From Verrucomicrobiia bacterium (GTDB taxonomy: Bacteria > Verrucomicrobiota > Verrucomicrobiia > Verrucomicrobiales > Akkermansiaceae): a stretch of 64,000 nt of DNA. Within the stretch, counting starts at the first letter, position 1. Every line of letters starts with the position of its first letter. Under the pieces are notes generated by a model, which was not told where the DNA came from, ran no database searches, and saw only the letters and a list, made by a program, of their open reading frames with translations. This document shows, piece after piece, positions 37,412 to 46,414 of this stretch. The translations under genes and the position numbers were made by a program. The stretch lies in contig JAUIGV010000005.1 of NCBI GenBank assembly GCA_030432565.1, positions 62,001 to 126,000 of the forward strand, in the 5' to 3' direction.

Positions 37412-37550
37412 AAGTGCCCCGGTATTCCGGAAGGGTACTTGTTAGGGGCTGAAAATAACGGCCCTTGACGGGTGTCCGCACAACTCCGTCACACAGCGGC
37501 TTCCCGTCTCCAAACCGCCTAATAACCCCATTGAGGGGTATTTGTCTTCT
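37412..37550 (+). promoter_or_regulatory. Structured leader with terminator-like hairpin before the cytochrome gene
   Basis: Three successive hairpins: AAGTGCCC/GGGTACTT (37412-37440) with inner CGG-TATT-CCG; AGGGGC/GCCCTT (37444-37466); and AATAACCCC/GGGGTATT (37521-37542), followed by TTTGTCTTCT, like an intrinsic terminator. The last lies about 50 bases before the ATG. It could end the preceding gene, or be an attenuator or riboswitch-like leader. No known riboswitch consensus was recognised. Confidence 0.45.
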
Positions 37551-37598
37551 CCCTCAACTTGCTGAGGAAACCCGCAGTTCTTGCACCCCACTTTTTCC

Positions 37599-40196
37599 AT
37601 GAAACGAATCATCGTTTTCAACTTTCTTCTTGTCTTTCAAATCGTCGCCTCCGCCAAAGAGCAACTTTTTTTCGCCCGTGAAACCCATCCACTGGAAATC
37701 TCGCCGGACGGTTCCCGCCTCTTCGTGGTCGATGCCCCCGGGGCACGCTTGTCTGTTTTCGCCACCGGCGCAGCACCAGTCCTGATCAAAGAGATCCCCG
37801 TCGGCCTCCTTCCGGTCGCAGTCCGACTCAGAGCACCCGATGAAGCCTGGGTGGTTAACGAACTCTCGGATTCCATTTCCGTGGTCTCCCTCTCGCAAGA
37901 AGTGGTAGTAAAGACCATCCCGACCGGCGACGAACCCGGTGATGTCGCATTCGTGGGAGGCAAGGCCTACGTCACGTGTTCTCGGGACAATCGCCTGGAT
38001 ATCATCGATCTCGAGACCTATGAAAAATCCGGCGAAATTCCGCTGGAAGGACTTTTCCCGAGATCCCTCACGAGCTCTTCGAACGGCACCCGGCTTTATG
38101 TCTCTTTTTTGATGACGAGCAACGGCACGACCATTCTTCCAAGGTCAATTGCGCCACCTCAAGAGGTTCCCGGGTGGGCAAACCCCGAACTACCGGAACC
38201 ACCGCAGACTGGAAAAATTGTCACAACGGATCATCCTGAAATACCCTATCAAGTGCAGGACCATGATATCGCGATCATCGACCTTGCCGGCCCCACCACC
38301 AGCTACCGGGGAAATCTCGGAACCAACCTTTTCAACCTGACCATCTTGCCCGATGGCCGGATCCTTGCGCCCAACTCCGAGGCTCGTAATCTGATCATAT
38401 TTGAGCCCGAATTGCGCGGCCGATTCACGCTCAGCCGACTGGCGATCATCGATGAAAACGAGGTTCGGCAACTGGATCTAAATTCGAATCCAGACCTGAC
38501 TTTTCCAGAAATCGATCGCGAAGCTGCCACCACCGCAATGGCGCAGGTCATGTCCACCCTTCCTGAAGAAGACGGCCAACATGTCTGGCTTGCCGCATTC
38601 GGCTCCGACCGCCTCGCAAAACTTCGAATGAGCGATCTCATGATTACCGAACGAGTGGACCTCCGCAGCAATGATCAATCGATTGGGCGCAACGGCCAAA
38701 CTGTGCGCGGTCCACGCGGCATGGCCATCCACCCGACTCTGCCACACCTCTACGTTTTTAATAAGCTTTCCCACACGCTCACCACGATCGATCGAAACCG
38801 CCTTGAGATCATTGCCGAGACGCCGGTTGGCTCGTCACCAGATCTTGCCCCCTCGCTCAAACTCGGGCGGGCTTTCCTGTTTGATGCCCGCCTCTCCGGA
38901 AACGGCTTGGTTTCCTGCGCTTCCTGCCACATCGACCTGGAGCGCGACGGAATGGCCTGGGATCTTGGAAATCCGAAGGGAGAAGTCTTTTCGGTGCCCG
39001 GAGCCTTCCTCTCGCTGCACGCCCCAAACATTTTCGAAGATCGCGAGATGCACCCGATGAAGGGCCCCATGGTCACGCAAACCTTGATCGGTCTCGTTGA
39101 GCAAACCAAACTGCACTGGCGCGGAGACAAGCCGGACATCCAATCATTCAACGCAACATTCCCCGACCTGCTCGCGGCGGAACGACTGGAGGAATCGGAA
39201 ATGAATCTGGTTGCAGACTACCTCAACAAACTTCGACATCATCCCAATCCCAATCTCCAGCTTGATCGCAATCTCCCCACTGAACTGAATGGGGGCAATC
39301 CCGTCGATGGCATCGCTGTTTACACCCTTTTCGACAACCACTGCTCGTCCTGCCATCTCCTTCCCAGTGGCTCCAGCAACAATATCGATATCCCATCGAC
39401 GGTCGGTTCATTCCAGCCTCTCAAGGACACGCCTTTTCGAACAACCTACCAAAGGATTCACTTCGATCCCACACCCGGCGGAATTTCGCCAAGCGGCTAC
39501 GGCATTGGCTCGGACGGAAGTCTTCATGAACTCCCAATCGGACACCCATACTCGCTCCATATCCTGGATGATATCAACCGTCCGCCCGAAGTGAGACAAA
39601 AGGAAAAACGGGATCTCACGGCGTTCATTCTTTCGTTCGATAGTGGCACCGCGCCGGCCATCGGGCAAAGTGAAACTTTTGCCGCCCAAGACATTGGAAA
39701 TGAGAAAAAACTATCACGCCTTGAGGTTCTCGAGTCTCAATCCTCTCTTGGTCAATATAGTGAAGTCTCGGTTGTTGCCCACGGTCTCATCAATGGTATT
39801 TCCAGATCCTTCCGTTACGATCCGGAGCTCGATCAGTATCACCCGGACCTGTTTGAAGAGCACCCCGCCTCGGCGACAAACCTTTTAGCGAGACTGAGTT
39901 CAACCGACGTGATCACTTTTACCGGAGTTCCCATCGAGGACGCCGGTCGACTTTCCACTGATCGGAATTCGAACCAAATCCCCGATCGTTCGGAGCCTCT
40001 TCCAACACTCCAAATCCAGCCTGGCGGGACGATCAACTGGGTCCAGTCCGCCAGCTCGTGGTATCCGGAAATCTCCACCGATTTTGAAAACTGGACCCCT
40101 CTGGCAACTCCTCGTCGTGGAGACAACGGCCTCTTCTTTCAGCCTCTGCCGAACAACGTCCGGAGGGGATTCCTCCGACTTCGTAACACCAATTAA
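37599..40196 (+). CDS. Exported beta-propeller / dihaem c-type cytochrome
   Basis: 865 residues from the ATG at 37599, signal peptide to about residue 19. Residues 20-410 are propeller blades of the YVTN type (HPLEISPDGSRLFVVDAPGA, DEAWVVNELSDSISVVSLSQ, LPHLYVFNKLSHTLTTIDRN). Then come a cytochrome part with SCASCHIDLERDG (about 440) and a second haem site HCSSCHLLPSG (about 583), each CxxCH, resembling the MauG/CcpA dihaem peroxidase layout. The last 60 residues form a short beta module (WYPEISTDFENWTPL to FLRLRN). It is a likely periplasmic or surface redox enzyme; its substrate is unknown. It is followed after 11 bases by the PEP-CTERM gene. Confidence 0.85.
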   Translation: MKRIIVFNFLLVFQIVASAKEQLFFARETHPLEISPDGSRLFVVDAPGARLSVFATGAAPVLIKEIPVGLLPVAVRLRAPDEAWVVNELSDSISVVSLSQEVVVKTIPTGDEPGDVAFVGGKAYVTCSRDNRLDIIDLETYEKSGEIPLEGLFPRSLTSSSNGTRLYVSFLMTSNGTTILPRSIAPPQEVPGWANPELPEPPQTGKIVTTDHPEIPYQVQDHDIAIIDLAGPTTSYRGNLGTNLFNLTILPDGRILAPNSEARNLIIFEPELRGRFTLSRLAIIDENEVRQLDLNSNPDLTFPEIDREAATTAMAQVMSTLPEEDGQHVWLAAFGSDRLAKLRMSDLMITERVDLRSNDQSIGRNGQTVRGPRGMAIHPTLPHLYVFNKLSHTLTTIDRNRLEIIAETPVGSSPDLAPSLKLGRAFLFDARLSGNGLVSCASCHIDLERDGMAWDLGNPKGEVFSVPGAFLSLHAPNIFEDREMHPMKGPMVTQTLIGLVEQTKLHWRGDKPDIQSFNATFPDLLAAERLEESEMNLVADYLNKLRHHPNPNLQLDRNLPTELNGGNPVDGIAVYTLFDNHCSSCHLLPSGSSNNIDIPSTVGSFQPLKDTPFRTTYQRIHFDPTPGGISPSGYGIGSDGSLHELPIGHPYSLHILDDINRPPEVRQKEKRDLTAFILSFDSGTAPAIGQSETFAAQDIGNEKKLSRLEVLESQSSLGQYSEVSVVAHGLINGISRSFRYDPELDQYHPDLFEEHPASATNLLARLSSTDVITFTGVPIEDAGRLSTDRNSNQIPDRSEPLPTLQIQPGGTINWVQSASSWYPEISTDFENWTPLATPRRGDNGLFFQPLPNNVRRGFLRLRNTN

Positions 40197-40207
40197 AATC
40201 TAGAAAA

Positions 40208-40849
40208 ATGAAAAACAAACGAATCAACATCATTGCAATACTACTCCTGACCACAAGCTGCCACGCTGCATCCATCGCTCCGCTTGGCGGGAATCCCGCA
40301 GGCGGAGAAGGCTACACCTACAACCTCGTTCTCGATGCAGCAAACAAGGACACCAGTTCCTTTCAAGGCACGGTTGGAAGCTGGAGCTGGGAAGACTCCC
40401 GCCTTCCCGGCGACAATACCTTCTGGAGGCACCAATCCGATTGGCTTGCCGTCACTTTGACCTCTGATTCCGTCCTCAGGATCCAGGCCGAACGGAATGA
40501 TCCTGTGGCTGACATCAAACTCTTTCCTTCATTCACAATTTTCCGAGGAATTAACGACACAACGGAAGGCCCACATTTCGGATCAAACGTCAGTGATCTG
40601 CAATGGGAAGCGGGCTCGCAACTGCTCGAATACGTTGGGCATCACAACAACTCGGTGTCAGGAGAAATCGATGAAAGGATGACCCTCGCCGCCGGTGACT
40701 ACACCATCCTCTTTGGCGGCAACGCCCGGTCAGAAATTGATGCCGTCAACGTGGCTTACAGCATGACCCTCACCGCAATTCCCGAGCCCGGATCATCATT
40801 CCTGATAGCACTTGGAGGCATTCTTCTGCTAAGGCGTCGTAATCGCTAA
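40208..40849 (+). CDS. PEP-CTERM anchored protein
   Basis: 213 residues with a signal peptide (ATTSCHAAS region) and a classical PEP-CTERM tail: IPEPGSSFLIALGGILLLRR, i.e. Pro-Glu-Pro, a hydrophobic span and an Arg cluster. The middle is beta-rich with no recognised domain; it may have a jelly-roll pattern (DNTFWRHQSDWLAVTLTSDS, AAGDYTILFGGNA). Exosortase would process the tail, but no exosortase gene is in the window. It sits between the cytochrome and the His-rich protein and is probably co-transcribed (4 bases to the next gene). Confidence 0.85.
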   Translation: MKNKRINIIAILLLTTSCHAASIAPLGGNPAGGEGYTYNLVLDAANKDTSSFQGTVGSWSWEDSRLPGDNTFWRHQSDWLAVTLTSDSVLRIQAERNDPVADIKLFPSFTIFRGINDTTEGPHFGSNVSDLQWEAGSQLLEYVGHHNNSVSGEIDERMTLAAGDYTILFGGNARSEIDAVNVAYSMTLTAIPEPGSSFLIALGGILLLRRRNR

Positions 40850-40853
40850 ACTG

Positions 40854-41708
40854 ATGAAACCCCTCATCATACTTTTCGGGCTGTCACTGTCGGCCTACGG
40901 ACACCACGGACAGGATTTTCTGGTGACCATCGATGCCGGGAAAAATGATCCATGGGCATTTCGTAGTACTTTTGGTGGCGAATACACCGAGTATGCCAGC
41001 GGATACGAAAGCTCCGTGACCCAATCGATCGTCCTCGGTCTCCCTCACCGCATGACCTTCATATCGATCTTGCGCTATGCCGACGATGGCGCGGGATCGT
41101 GGAGTTCATTTTCGGCCACGCCCATGCTGCAATGGACCCTTCCTGATCTCGACCTGGAAGGACCGCTTTCGTCTCTTCGACTGGCTATCGCCGGAGGTTG
41201 GGAATTTCCGATCAACGGAAGCCACAAAGATGGTCACGATCACGGCTCGGCGCCCACGATGGATTGTTCGGGACTGATCGGAATCCCCCCGCTTTTCCAG
41301 GCGTGTCAAATGGCCAACCAAAATGCCGCCAATCACACTCATGGAGACGATAGGCACGGACACGATGGAATTCATCGCCACGGCGAAAGCCACGGATTCC
41401 TTCGCTTCGTGGGAGAACTGCGTCCGACTCCGAAAGATCGGATCGTGATCAACTCCATCACCGTATTCCCGGAGAACGACTCCCCGCAATGGGGATATGC
41501 CGCAGCTTACCGACACCGCTTCACAGATCGCTTTGCGCTGGGCCTGGAGGCCACCGGCGATCTCGACGCCAACGGCGAACACTTGCTCTTTCTCACCGGC
41601 ACCTCTTATGTATCCCCGCACTTCACCTTGACCCTTGGAGCGGCGACCGGACTCACGGATGATTCACCGGACCTAACACTTCAGACGCTCTTGTCACTGC
41701 GCTTCTAG
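40854..41708 (+). CDS. Histidine-rich probable outer membrane beta-barrel protein
   Basis: 284 residues, signal peptide to about residue 17. Alternating strands and a final strand ending in Phe (LTLQTLLSLRF) fit an outer-membrane barrel. Two loops are histidine-rich: NGSHKDGHDHGSAP (about 122) and NHTHGDDRHGHDGIHRHGES (about 161), suggesting Zn, Cu or Ni binding. The start HHGQDFLVTIDAG also has His after the signal cleavage. It is the last gene of the set with the PEP-CTERM protein and cytochrome. The function is not known; metal uptake or sensing is inferred from His content only. Confidence 0.75.
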   Translation: MKPLIILFGLSLSAYGHHGQDFLVTIDAGKNDPWAFRSTFGGEYTEYASGYESSVTQSIVLGLPHRMTFISILRYADDGAGSWSSFSATPMLQWTLPDLDLEGPLSSLRLAIAGGWEFPINGSHKDGHDHGSAPTMDCSGLIGIPPLFQACQMANQNAANHTHGDDRHGHDGIHRHGESHGFLRFVGELRPTPKDRIVINSITVFPENDSPQWGYAAAYRHRFTDRFALGLEATGDLDANGEHLLFLTGTSYVSPHFTLTLGAATGLTDDSPDLTLQTLLSLRF

Positions 41709-41714
41709 CGGTCA

Positions 41715-41750
41715 TAAAAAACGGTCCTTCACGTGGAAGCAAAGGACCGT
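41715..41750 (-). terminator. Terminator of the DUF1501 operon
   Basis: ACGGTCCTT and AAGGACCGT form a nine-pair stem in the gap between convergent genes. On the minus strand TTTTTT follows at 41716-41721. It may also act on the plus strand, where the tail is less T-rich. Confidence 0.88.
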
Positions 41751-41781
41751 CTTGAAAAGGAGTATCCGCCGAACTTTCGGT

Positions 41782-43098
41782 CTAGCCAAAGATCGAAGTG
41801 ATCGGTTTTCCAAGCTCGGCTTCCGCGCCGCCCAGACGGAAGGGACGCCCACTTGGGGAGCTGACAACCTGTGCGTGGTCGATGCCGAGGGCGTAACCGA
41901 TGGTCGCGTTGAAATCCTGAATAGTAACCGGATCCTTGGCAACGCGGGCGCCGTTCTTATCGGACTCACCGTATTTTTGTCCGCCTGCGATTCCGCCTCC
42001 CGCCATGACAGCGGAGAAACAGGCCGGGTGGTGGTCACGTCCGGAGTTATGCTCCTCCACAATTCGTGGCGTGCGGCCAAACTCAGTGGCGATGACAACA
42101 AGGGTTGACTCAAGGAGTCCACGCTTATCGAGGTCACTCACAAGCGTCGAGAAGGCCTGGTCAAGAGTCTTGGCGCGGTTTTCAACGTTGGTAAAGTTGT
42201 CGTAGTGGGTGTCCCAACCTCCGTGGGAAACCTCCACAAAGCGGACACCGGATTCGACGAGACGACGGGCAAGTAGACATCCCTGGCCAAAACGATTTTT
42301 ACCATAGGAATTTTGGACATTACCCGGCTCCTTGTTGATATCGAAAGCTTCGAGGTCCTTGCTCTGCATCAGCTTCACAGCTTCCTCATAAAGGCTATCG
42401 TAGGCTTTCACTGCTGGAGTCTGATAGTTCTCCTCAAAAGTCTTGTTGAGAGCATCTGCGATGGCGAGGCGCTTCTTGAAATCTTCTTCGCTGACAGATC
42501 CCGCACGGGTTGAGTTCTTTAACCCTTCATCAGGTCGGCCCAGAGGCACCCCTCCGAATTGAGCACCGAAAAAACCAGGTGAGGATACGGCAGGACTGGT
42601 ATTGGCAGTCACAAAGCCCGGAAGAGTGGTATTCTTGCGGCCCTTCTGGCGAACAACCCAGGCCCCGATGGCCGGGTGAACGATGGTTCCACGGGGTGAA
42701 TAACTCCGGTGAAGAAGGTACTGTCCCTGACTGTGGGCACCCTGTTTCGAGGTCATTGAATTGATGATGCACATCTTGTTCCCGATCTTGGCACTCTCAG
42801 GGAGATACTGGGAGATCTGGAAATCACCGGAGGTGCCGATCGACTCAACCGGCCCCTGGACTTCTTTATTTCCGGGCTTGGTATCGAAGGTATCGAGATG
42901 GCTCATTCCACCTCCCATATTGAGGAAGATGACGTGTTCGGCCTTTGCTCCGCCCACGTGTTTTTGACCGAAGGCAGAACCGGCAAGACCGGCTCCGAGC
43001 ATGGGTGCGAGACTCACTCCGAGGTAGCTGCGCGCGGCGTTGATCATGAACTGACGACGGCCAAGCTCATCGACTTTGTTAAAATGACTGTTATCCAT
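41782..43098 (-). CDS. DUF1501 sulfatase-like protein, Tat-exported
   Basis: 438 residues from the ATG at 43096-43098; a longer frame would overlap the upstream gene's end. It has a twin-arginine signal (GRRQFMINAARSYLG). DUF1501 proteins share the alkaline-phosphatase/sulfatase fold; here HVIFLNMGGGMSHLDTFDTK, FVEVSHGGWDTHYDNF, VVIATEFGRTPRI and GRDHHPACFSAVMAGGG are the likely metal-site blocks. The usual partner in PVC bacteria, a DUF1549/DUF1553 cytochrome, is directly upstream at 37 bases. The substrate is unknown, and polysaccharide sulfate esters are often suggested for such pairs. Confidence 0.92.
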   Translation of the reverse strand: MDNSHFNKVDELGRRQFMINAARSYLGVSLAPMLGAGLAGSAFGQKHVGGAKAEHVIFLNMGGGMSHLDTFDTKPGNKEVQGPVESIGTSGDFQISQYLPESAKIGNKMCIINSMTSKQGAHSQGQYLLHRSYSPRGTIVHPAIGAWVVRQKGRKNTTLPGFVTANTSPAVSSPGFFGAQFGGVPLGRPDEGLKNSTRAGSVSEEDFKKRLAIADALNKTFEENYQTPAVKAYDSLYEEAVKLMQSKDLEAFDINKEPGNVQNSYGKNRFGQGCLLARRLVESGVRFVEVSHGGWDTHYDNFTNVENRAKTLDQAFSTLVSDLDKRGLLESTLVVIATEFGRTPRIVEEHNSGRDHHPACFSAVMAGGGIAGGQKYGESDKNGARVAKDPVTIQDFNATIGYALGIDHAQVVSSPSGRPFRLGGAEAELGKPITSIFG

Positions 43099-43135
43099 TG
43101 TTTCTGTTGGGTTCGGTTTTTGTGAATCTTTGTGT

Positions 43136-45046
43136 TTATTGGACGAACATGAATTCGTGGGTTTGGACGAGAGCGGCAACGAGATTTTGATAACTCTCTT
43201 TGCTTCCATCGATGACGTCACGCATGAGCATGTTCATCTCCGACTCACTCGGCGGGCGACTTAAAATGGCGTAGTAGATGTAACGTGCCTTGTCAGCTTC
43301 CGTGGTGCCCTTCTTAAGAGCGTCATAAACCGAGGCCCCGCTGTTGGCGACCACCATCTTTTCGACGTGACCATTCATGATTTCCAGAATCTGGGCGACG
43401 TTGGCTTCCTTGGTAGACGATTCGATCAATTCGCGATCCGACTGACCAAACTCACGCAGGAAGTGACCTGCGGGCGCCGGTGCGGAAAGCTCGGAGGCAC
43501 GGGCAATTCCCTTTGCGGGTCCGGGACGAGACTTCGCAGCCATCATCATCATGTCTTTGGAGGCTGAAGAACCGCCACCACTGGACTTGATCTCTTCAAG
43601 CAAGGCCTCGGCATACTCGCGATATTTCTTGGGGTCTTCGATTGCGACAACTTCCTTCGCAAGATCCGACATGGTTTTTTTACCAACGAGAATTGGCTTA
43701 TTGTTGTAGTAGATGTTGTTGCTGAATTTTCGCTTGGCGAGCTTGTCAGGATGCTCGGCGACAAGAGTCACGAGCGAATCCCACATTTGTTCGGCGCTCA
43801 TCCGCTCCAGCTGGCGACCATTAAAGGCTTGGGGCACTCCGGCTTCGAAAGCCTTGGGATTTGCCGCAAACTGAAAGGTCTTGGTCAGGAAGAGGACGTT
43901 CTGGAAAGCCTTGAGGTCGTAATCAAGATCTACCATGAGGCGGGTCAGATAATTGGTCAGTGCCGGTGACGCAGTCTTCTCAGGCTTGACGTAAGCATCC
44001 ACCGGGTAGGTCAGAGGGCTTCCCATGACTCGCTCCCACATTCGATTCACTGCGACATAATCAAAGTTGGGATTGTCTTTGGTCATCCAATCAGCGAATT
44101 CAACACGGGACTTCCCGCTGTCACGACGGTCGGAAGAACGGATCTTTTTTCCAAAGTGCGTCCGTCCACCAATCATCTCACCGGGATCTCCGTCCTTATA
44201 CTGGTAGTCGCTTGGAAGTTTGATTCGACCGGCTCCCTGGTCGGCGATGGTGCCGTAGTGAATATTGTCGCGGAGCCAATAGAAGAGACGTCCAATGTCA
44301 GACCGGCGGAAATCTTCGTCATTGTAGCTCCGCATCGCTTTGTTCCAGACGCCGTCATTCATTTCGCGCTGACCGTGGGTGAATGCGGCCAGCTCGTAAA
44401 AGTCCATGCGCTCCCACTTGTTCGTCGGGCTATCGTGGCACTGGGCACACTCAAGACGCTCACCGGTGAAGATTTGCATGGTGATCGCGAGGTTGTCCAA
44501 AGGCATTCCCTTGTCCCGGATGTAGTAACCAACGGCCCCATTGCCGTCCTCCCAGGCGATTCCCTTCGCCGACACCAGACTGTGGACGAACTCGTCCCAA
44601 GGTGTGTTGTTGGCAACCGCCTGCTGAATGAAGTGCATGTAGGGAGCTGCATAAGATTCCGCACCGTTGCGGCTATTGTCTTTCGCGCGCAAAAGATCGA
44701 AAGTGTAGTTCTGCATGTGGCTGCGGTAGCCGTCGCTTTGCAGAAGATACTGGGTCAGCATCTCGCGCTTTTCCGGATCGTCGATCTCCAGAAAGCTTGA
44801 CGCTTCTTCCAGTGTTGGAATCCGGCCGGCCGCCACCAGAAAGCTTCGGCGAAGGAAAGTTGGATCGTCAACGACCTTGGGCACAGAAAGCTTCTTGCGG
44901 CGGAAAATCTCGGCGACAAATTTGTCGACGTTGTAGGCCGCTTTCTTGAGTGCGGCAGGCGTTTTGAGGTCCTTCGTCGACTGGGCAGCCAGCGGAGCGG
45001 CAATGCCGCCGAGAAGGAGAGCACAAAGAAATTTACTCTTCATCAT
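43136..45046 (-). CDS. DUF1549/DUF1553 domain protein with haem-binding-like motif
   Basis: 636 residues from the first of two adjacent ATG codons (45044-45046 or 45041-45043), signal peptide to about 21 (GGIAAPLAAQ). The DUF1549 region spans about 55-260 (DDPTFLRRSFLVAAGRIPTL) and includes ERLECAQCHDSPTNKW, a CxxCH motif. The DUF1553 region spans about 320-600 (ADWMTKDNPNFDYVAVNRMW, NGRQLERMSAEQMWDSLVTL, LYYAILSRPPSESE-like end). It forms an operon with the DUF1501 gene. No separate cytochrome c domain is fused at the N-terminus, unlike many planctomycete versions. Confidence 0.9.
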   Translation of the reverse strand: MMKSKFLCALLLGGIAAPLAAQSTKDLKTPAALKKAAYNVDKFVAEIFRRKKLSVPKVVDDPTFLRRSFLVAAGRIPTLEEASSFLEIDDPEKREMLTQYLLQSDGYRSHMQNYTFDLLRAKDNSRNGAESYAAPYMHFIQQAVANNTPWDEFVHSLVSAKGIAWEDGNGAVGYYIRDKGMPLDNLAITMQIFTGERLECAQCHDSPTNKWERMDFYELAAFTHGQREMNDGVWNKAMRSYNDEDFRRSDIGRLFYWLRDNIHYGTIADQGAGRIKLPSDYQYKDGDPGEMIGGRTHFGKKIRSSDRRDSGKSRVEFADWMTKDNPNFDYVAVNRMWERVMGSPLTYPVDAYVKPEKTASPALTNYLTRLMVDLDYDLKAFQNVLFLTKTFQFAANPKAFEAGVPQAFNGRQLERMSAEQMWDSLVTLVAEHPDKLAKRKFSNNIYYNNKPILVGKKTMSDLAKEVVAIEDPKKYREYAEALLEEIKSSGGGSSASKDMMMMAAKSRPGPAKGIARASELSAPAPAGHFLREFGQSDRELIESSTKEANVAQILEIMNGHVEKMVVANSGASVYDALKKGTTEADKARYIYYAILSRPPSESEMNMLMRDVIDGSKESYQNLVAALVQTHEFMFVQ

Positions 45047-45163
45047 AATGGGAACGTATTGGTGATTGGGTTTGTTAGGAGGATTAGCGAAAAAACTAGG
45101 AAATTGAGGAGGTGCTGTCAAATCAGGAGATTTTCACACAGAACATCGCCCAAAGCGCGGATT

Positions 45164-46267
45164 TCAACGGGAAAATCCGCCCTGAATCCCCTCAAAATAC
45201 CAAACCCAGCCCTCCCAACCTCCAAAAATCCACACCAAAGCCCCCAAAGCGAGGAACGGTCCGTAAGGTAAAGGTTGCCCAAACCCAACTCTCGCCACCA
45301 AAGCCGCCGCAATCGCAAACAGGCAACTCGTGAAAATTACGAAAATTACGGCAGGCCAACCCAAAAACGCCCCGATCATTCCGAGAAGATGAGGATCTCC
45401 CATTCCCATGGCCTCGCGCGGGATAACCACTTTGGTCGCCTTGCCCTCCAGAGACTTAAGATCCGCGATCTTCCAGGTCCGACCATCGATCTCCAGGTCG
45501 TCACAGCGGATCCGCATCTCCCTGGCCGGTTGACGTTTCCCATCGATCTTAAATCCATGCCCCTCAATGATCAACTGATCCGAAGGCCGGAAAAACAAAT
45601 CGTCCCAGCAGTGGGCTTCCCCATTGATGACAAAGTGAAGCTGTTCACTATTCTCGTGACCTTCCTGCAACTTCCAATGAACCGCATCTTTAAAGTCTAA
45701 TTTAAAGCGGCCAAAAATGACCTTTCCCAGCAAAACAACCATCAACAGTGATCCAAATCCTGATACCCAGCCGATTGCGGAAGCCTTCAAGCCGACCCAA
45801 CCACTCTCCTCGATCCAGTCAAGCTCCTGTCCCGGAAGATCCAACAGCTTGGGCACCATAAAACTTCCGCCCAGAGCAATCACCGAACCAGTGGTCGTCC
45901 AGGACGTGGGAATAAGTTGATGCTCGGCATCAATAAAAGTCACCGTCACCAGAATAGTCAAAAGAACGATTGCGAGGATTGCGCTGACCATTGGCAGGGT
46001 CAGCCAAGCCGCCAAATAAAGACCTCCTGTCAGGACCTCAACCAAAAGATACCTGACCGCAATCGGGGCCTGACATGTTCGACACCGGCCTCGTTGAATC
46101 AACCAGGTGACGACCGGGATGTTCTGCCACGCCGGAAGACTCGTCTTACAACGGGGACAGAACGACCGCTTGGGATCATTCACCGAAAGCCCTCGTGGCA
46201 GGCGATGAATCGCCACGTTCAAGAAAGAACCCACACAGAGACCAATGAAGAGAACCCCCCACCCCAT
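45164..46267 (-). CDS. Prepilin peptidase (A24) with central insertion
   Basis: 367 residues from the ATG at 46265-46267; further upstream starts give no extra family sequence. The N-terminal methylase part has GVLFIGLCVGSFLNVAIHRL and the zinc motif CPRC then CRTC. Peptidase Asp sites are in FIDAEHQLIP (about 132) and GMGDPHLLGMIG (about 280). Between the two halves lies an insertion of roughly 105 residues with hydrophilic beta segments (HFVINGEAHCWDDLFFRPSD, REMRIRCDDLEIDGRTWKIA). It cleaves and methylates type IV prepilins or pseudopilins. It is divergent from the serine ammonia-lyase gene; no pilin gene is nearby. Confidence 0.92.
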   Translation of the reverse strand: MGWGVLFIGLCVGSFLNVAIHRLPRGLSVNDPKRSFCPRCKTSLPAWQNIPVVTWLIQRGRCRTCQAPIAVRYLLVEVLTGGLYLAAWLTLPMVSAILAIVLLTILVTVTFIDAEHQLIPTSWTTTGSVIALGGSFMVPKLLDLPGQELDWIEESGWVGLKASAIGWVSGFGSLLMVVLLGKVIFGRFKLDFKDAVHWKLQEGHENSEQLHFVINGEAHCWDDLFFRPSDQLIIEGHGFKIDGKRQPAREMRIRCDDLEIDGRTWKIADLKSLEGKATKVVIPREAMGMGDPHLLGMIGAFLGWPAVIFVIFTSCLFAIAAALVARVGFGQPLPYGPFLALGALVWIFGGWEGWVWYFEGIQGGFSR

Positions 46268-46414
46268 AGTCGCACTATACCAAATTTCAGTCACTTGCCG
46301 AACGCTAGGCCCGAATCCACCCACGATCAAGCTCATGCCCTTCGAGTCATTTTTTTTGCAAATCCAACCTGTCGCACGCAAAGATCCTGGGTCATTCTCC
46401 CCTCAACAAAGGCG

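Noticed and set aside
37465-37493. TTGACG as a -35 box for the cytochrome gene
   Set aside because: No acceptable -10 element lies at 16-18 bases downstream.
45917-46414. In-frame extension upstream of the serine ammonia-lyase
   Set aside because: It runs antisense through the prepilin peptidase and has no family similarity; the conserved N-terminus begins at the ATG at 46415.
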